This document shows positions 61,401-64,000 of a DNA stretch of 64,000 bases, one piece after another (the stretch's first letter is position 1; the number at the start of each line of letters is the position of its first letter). Source of the DNA: Sphingomonas sanxanigenens DSM 19645 = NX02. Its GTDB lineage: Bacteria; Pseudomonadota; Alphaproteobacteria; Sphingomonadales; Sphingomonadaceae. The notes under the pieces are model-generated. The model was not told where the DNA came from. It did no database searches and was given only the letters and a program-made list of their open reading frames with translations. The stretch spans positions 4,726,501-4,790,500 of the forward strand of contig NZ_CP006644.1 of NCBI RefSeq assembly GCF_000512205.2, written 5' to 3'. Position numbers and translations under genes: made by a program.

Positions 61401-63255
61401 GCTGATCGTCGAGGCCTCCGCCGTCCAGAACGTCATCGCCGGCGCCACCGAACAGCTCATCCTGACCTCCACTTCCCGTGATCCGGTCGTTGCCGCCACC
61501 GCCCGACAGTTGGATGACCGATCCAATACCTGTCAGCGTGGAGAGATCGACCGTGTCCGCACCCGCCGTGCCGACCAGATACCCCACCGCATATTCAATC
61601 CCGCTGAACGTCACGCTGCCAGACGCGGCGGTGAAGACCGCGCCATCGAAATCGAGCATGTCGTTTCCGGCACCGCCGACAATCGACGCGCTCATCACCG
61701 CACCCGCGTGAATGATGATGTAATCATTTCCATCACCACTATCGATTACATCGCCAACGCCGGACGATTCGATCTGATCGTCTCCAGCCCCGCCGTTGAG
61801 GACGTTGGTACCCGCGCCGCCGTAAAGAGTGTCTTGCCCGTTCCCGCCATTCAGGATGTCGTTTCCAGCCTCTCCCCAGATAAAATCGACGCCCCCGGTT
61901 CCGGTTATGACATCGTCGCCAGCTCCACCCTCGAGACTAAGATTACCGCTCGCACTTCCGAGTCCCGACAGGTCAAGCCGATCGTCTTGCGCTGTTCCGG
62001 CCGCCGAGCCCTGAACCTCCTCAAAGCCGTCGAATGTCGCCGCCGCCGAGAGCGCACTGAACGACACATCTTCGAGCATCAGCGTATCAAAGCCGCTGCC
62101 ACCATGAATACTCCCGGTAAGAAGCGATCCCGCCCGGAGCGTAACAATGTCGTTGCCAGCGCCACCGTCGATGTTATCGCCACTGCCGGCACCGACGATG
62201 AAATCGTCGCCAGCGCCGCCCAGCAACGTGTTTGTTCCAGCGTCACCGCTCAACTCGTCGTTGCCGGCACCACCATCAAGAATATCGTTGCCTGCCCCGC
62301 CGGTAATGATGTCATATTCTATGCCACCCGTGATGCGATCCGCACCGGCGCCTACTCGTATCTCGATCCGGAACGCGCCGATTCCTGCGGCGGTCAGTCT
62401 GCTCAGATCAAGATAGTCATCACCATCGGTACCAGTGAGCACAGCGTCTCGATCAAGAGTATCAACGCTGACGAAGTCGATGAGCCCCGTTTGTCCGTTG
62501 AACGTCGCGCCATCCAGAGAAAGCGTGTCAAAACCCGCCCCGCCATCGATCTGGTTACCGAGCAACCCACCCCCAACATCGAGCGTGTCATCCCCGTCGC
62601 CGCCAATCAGCGTATCTCTTCCAGCGGCACCGATCAGATAGTCGTCCCCGCTTCCACCATCGAGGACGTCATCTCCCGCTTGGCCAGCGAGGAAATCATA
62701 GCCGCTTCCGCCAGTAACAACGTCATTTCCAGCTCCGGCAAAGATGCTGTCCTCACCTGCTTCGCCATTCAGGATGTCATTACCGTCGCCACCATCGATC
62801 GTGTCGGCAACGCCGCTTCCAGTGATGTTGTCCGAACCGCCGCCGGCGATAATCTCAATCAGCCCGTAAGCAGCCGGCCCGATGCTGCTCAGATTGAGCG
62901 CATCGTTCCCGGCCGTTCCAATGAGCCTTCCATCCACCTGCTCGATGCTCGAAAACGTGGCGGCACCCGACTGCCCATCAAACGTTCCCGCAAGGTACAG
63001 AACGTCGAATCCGGCACCGCCTGAATTCACGCCGAATACCGCGCCTTCAAAATGCAGAATATCGTCCCCGGCGCCGCCATAGAGGCTGTCGCGCCCCCCG
63101 CCGGACCACAGTTCATCGTTTCCTTCGCCACCGTCGAGGACATCGTTTCCCGCAAGTCCCAGCAATATATCATTGCCGCCACGACCTTCGATCAAATCGT
63201 TCTCTGAGGTGCCCGTCAGATACTGATCGTCTTCGGTGCCAAAAATCACAGCCAT
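58474..63255 (-). CDS. Large RTX calcium-binding repeat protein, predicted type I secreted
   Basis: This 1593-residue protein has no signal peptide and starts MAVIFGTEDDQYLTGTSEND. Nonapeptide repeats (GGxGxDxLxGGAGND) run through its length. From about residue 620 to 1400 there are ten units of about 80 residues in which a block such as DTASYARATAGVTINLATTA, AQNTQGAGVDTL and GIENLIGSAFNDVL alternates with calcium-binding turns. The last 110 residues (ADRITDFALGDILDLSAVD onward) resemble the serralysin C-terminal domain, a type I secretion signal. No catalytic domain is seen, so an adhesin or surface-layer role is likely. No type I exporter lies in the window. Confidence 0.93.
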   Translation of the reverse strand: MAVIFGTEDDQYLTGTSENDLIEGRGGNDILLGLAGNDVLDGGEGNDELWSGGGRDSLYGGAGDDILHFEGAVFGVNSGGAGFDVLYLAGTFDGQSGAATFSSIEQVDGRLIGTAGNDALNLSSIGPAAYGLIEIIAGGGSDNITGSGVADTIDGGDGNDILNGEAGEDSIFAGAGNDVVTGGSGYDFLAGQAGDDVLDGGSGDDYLIGAAGRDTLIGGDGDDTLDVGGGLLGNQIDGGAGFDTLSLDGATFNGQTGLIDFVSVDTLDRDAVLTGTDGDDYLDLSRLTAAGIGAFRIEIRVGAGADRITGGIEYDIITGGAGNDILDGGAGNDELSGDAGTNTLLGGAGDDFIVGAGSGDNIDGGAGNDIVTLRAGSLLTGSIHGGSGFDTLMLEDVSFSALSAAATFDGFEEVQGSAAGTAQDDRLDLSGLGSASGNLSLEGGAGDDVITGTGGVDFIWGEAGNDILNGGNGQDTLYGGAGTNVLNGGAGDDQIESSGVGDVIDSGDGNDYIIIHAGAVMSASIVGGAGNDMLDFDGAVFTAASGSVTFSGIEYAVGYLVGTAGADTVDLSTLTGIGSVIQLSGGGGNDRITGSGGQDELFGGAGDDVLDGGGLDDQLNGEGGNDTATYARSTVLVQADLVSGDAFAGGAWDILNSIENLIGSALNDTLRGDAGANVLEGGGGNDLLDGRGGIDTASYASATSAVSVNLSIAAAQNTLGAGMDTLAGIENLLGSAFDDSLAGDAMANLVSGGAGSDRLNGGANNDTLRGDDGDDSLEGGDGNDSLDGGLGADAASYAGATGGVVVSLAVTAAQNTVSAGLDTLINIENLTGSAFDDRLTGNSAANLLSGGNGADRLEGSGGDDILQGDGGNDVLEGGAGNDLLSGGDGQDAADYTAAGASVTVNLANVAAQDTGSVGLDTLSGIENLIGSAFDDVLTGDRLANILDGGAGNDIMNGGAGTDTASYARATAGVTINLATTAAQNTQGAGVDTLIGIENLIGSAFNDVLSGNTAGATRNVIDGAAGNDLINGGSGNGPDTLIGGAGIDTVSYAGAVARVSVNLGLTAAQNTLGAGSDMLSGFENLIGSGFHDTLTGAADANRIEGGLGNDIINGLAGNDVLAGGDGNDTLMGGAGDDSVDGGTGVDVASYADATAAVTVSLLVTSAQNSGGGGIDTLAGIEGLIGSAYNDTLIGNAGNNSLSGGAGNDVIRGDLGNDTIDGGFGVDTLDYSLVGAGVTANLISQSVQNTGGAGSDRIRSIENVIGTAFADTLTGNEYGNVLAGGAGNDVLVGNAGNDVLDGGAGIDTASYANAATGVRVNLTLAGAQTTVGAGADIVTGIENLTGSAFDDQFIGDAADNVLTGNAGNDTLTGGLGNDTLSGGAGFDTVSYATATTGVTISLLVTTAQNSGGAGTDTLLSIEHLIGSSQADTLTGNAQANIILAGAGDDVVDGGTGNDSIEGGTGNDVLKGAGGDDILIGGSGRDALTGGAGNDRFVYQSAIQSPASANADRITDFALGDILDLSAVDANSAAAGDQAFVQVAAFTGVAGQLTMAFDAASNTTTLRGDADGNGVADFSILFTGNVAAAVTAHWVL

Positions 63256-63588
63256 TCGCTCGTTCCCTCAACTGGCGGGGATCAAGCGCAGCGTCGCCGT
63301 GGCCGCAGGCTTTTGCCCGCGGTCGCGTGACGATCGATCGTCCGGAACCCCCAACACCCCACCACCCCGGGCAGGCGCCCGGAATCAGACTAATCATGAG
63401 TAGCTTAACGCAACTTCACGACAAGAGTGTTTCACCACCGAAAACGAACAAATCGGATGACGTTTTGGCGCAGAAGTCATGGAATGAGGAAAGAACACTC
63501 CATTTCGGACTGTTCTATTCCCGGCCGGTGGCAGGTCGACCGTTCGCATCGCTGTCCGGAAACAGTCACAACGGCCGGCCTCGTTCCA
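63256..63588. other. Intergenic region upstream of RTX gene
   Basis: No gene is credible in these 333 bases. The stretch 63390-63480 is AT-richer (for example ATCATGAGTAGCTTAACG) and probably contains the RTX promoter on the minus strand. I see no repeat or clear operator. Confidence 0.5.
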
Positions 63589-64000
63589 TTAGCGCAACAT
63601 TTTCAGGTCCACCGCCTCGGCCATTACCTTGAACCCGGCGTCGTTGGGGTGGAGCGCATCGCCGACATCATAGGCCTTGGCCATCCGATCCGGGTCCGCC
63701 GGGTCGGCGATCGCGCGGGCGAGGTCGACGGCGCCGTCCGCCTCGCGGTTGGTCAGGATCCAGGCGTTCACCGCCTTGCGCACCGCCTCGCCCTCCGGCG
63801 TCCAGTAGCCGGCGCCCTTGTAGGGCAGGATGGTGCAGAGGATCACCTTCACGCCTTCGGCATGCGCGCGCGCGATCATTTGGCGATAGGCGGCGATCAG
63901 CGCCGCCGGCGTCGGCAGCGCCTGCGTGGCGCGCGCGGCGGAGCCGATGTCGTTGACGCCCTCCAGCACCAGCACGTGCGACACGCCGGGCACGGCAAGC
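63589..64000 (-). CDS. SGNH/GDSL hydrolase, N-terminal part outside window
   Basis: The frame is open to the window edge, so only the C-terminal part is seen. It contains block III (LEGVNDIG, with the Asn of the oxyanion hole) and block V (DALHPNDAGFKVMAEA, with the Asp/His pair), plus VKVILCTILPYKGAGYW. This is the layout of SGNH esterases found in pectin and xylan loci. The catalytic Ser block is outside the window. Probable role is deacetylation of a polysaccharide fragment. Confidence 0.88.
   Translation of the reverse strand, partial: LAVPGVSHVLVLEGVNDIGSAARATQALPTPAALIAAYRQMIARAHAEGVKVILCTILPYKGAGYWTPEGEAVRKAVNAWILTNREADGAVDLARAIADPADPDRMAKAYDVGDALHPNDAGFKVMAEAVDLKMLR

Noticed and set aside
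59986-63024. A 1012-residue open frame antisense to the RTX gene
   Set aside because: It mirrors the repetitive GC-rich RTX sequence, has low-complexity Arg/Ala/Val content and no recognisable domain. The opposite strand encodes a clear RTX protein.

Overview
The window is GC-rich, densely packed, bacterial chromosomal DNA that looks like a sphingomonad (Alphaproteobacteria, Sphingomonadales). The evidence is a TonB-dependent receptor beside a polysaccharide-utilisation locus, alternative GTG/TTG starts behind good ribosome sites, class III CoA-transferase/ETF gene sets, and above all the non-phosphorylative L-rhamnose pathway first described in Sphingomonas. No rRNA, tRNA or CRISPR array was recognised.

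Layout. (1) 1-9.35 kb: an oxidation module with a GMC alcohol oxidoreductase (cut by the window edge), aldehyde dehydrogenase, acyl-CoA dehydrogenase, CoA-transferase and EtfBA. It carries a LysR regulator with two HTH domains and a FadR-type GntR regulator whose likely 15-bp operator occurs three times. (2) 9.4-27.6 kb: a rhamnogalacturonan-I/pectin locus with PL22 and PL26 lyases, a DUF6250-like lipoprotein, TonB receptor, CE12 esterase, GH28, L-rhamnose mutarotase, GH35, GH105, a GPH-type symporter and a GH43-like protein. (3) 27.68-29.2 kb: an IS701-family element. (4) 29.4-42.0 kb: esterase, GH43, RhaT, lactonase, two SDR dehydrogenases, L-rhamnonate dehydratase, FAH-type hydrolase and an IclR regulator. 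Together these are predicted to take L-rhamnose to pyruvate plus L-lactate, with LutABC next door to oxidise the lactate. (5) 42.1-46.4 kb: DgoK/DgoA, an RpiB-like isomerase, KduD and KdgK, for galactonate- and galacturonate-derived intermediates.

(6) 46.4-50.1 kb: an AT-rich three-gene island unlike its surroundings, encoding a compact Z1-domain P-loop ATPase, a 150-residue protein of unknown family and a DNA methyltransferase. This is the best candidate for a poorly described system, probably anti-phage. (7) 50.0-51.5 kb: a LysR regulator divergent from a 7Fe ferredoxin. (8) 52.3-57 kb: a galactan operon (GH35-GH53-GH43-like). (9) 57.1-63.3 kb: a LuxR-type regulator and a 1593-residue RTX protein with about ten 80-residue repeats. 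(10) The right edge holds a partial SGNH hydrolase.

Working model (inference): outer-membrane uptake of pectin fragments is followed by periplasmic trimming to rhamnose, galactose and unsaturated galacturonate. RhaT and the GPH symporter import the products. Rhamnose goes through the lactonase/dehydratase/diketo-hydrolase route plus LutABC, and uronate through the isomerase, KduD and KdgK. A short motif shared by the TonB/esterase promoter and the rhamnonate dehydratase promoter suggests co-regulation, possibly by the IclR protein.
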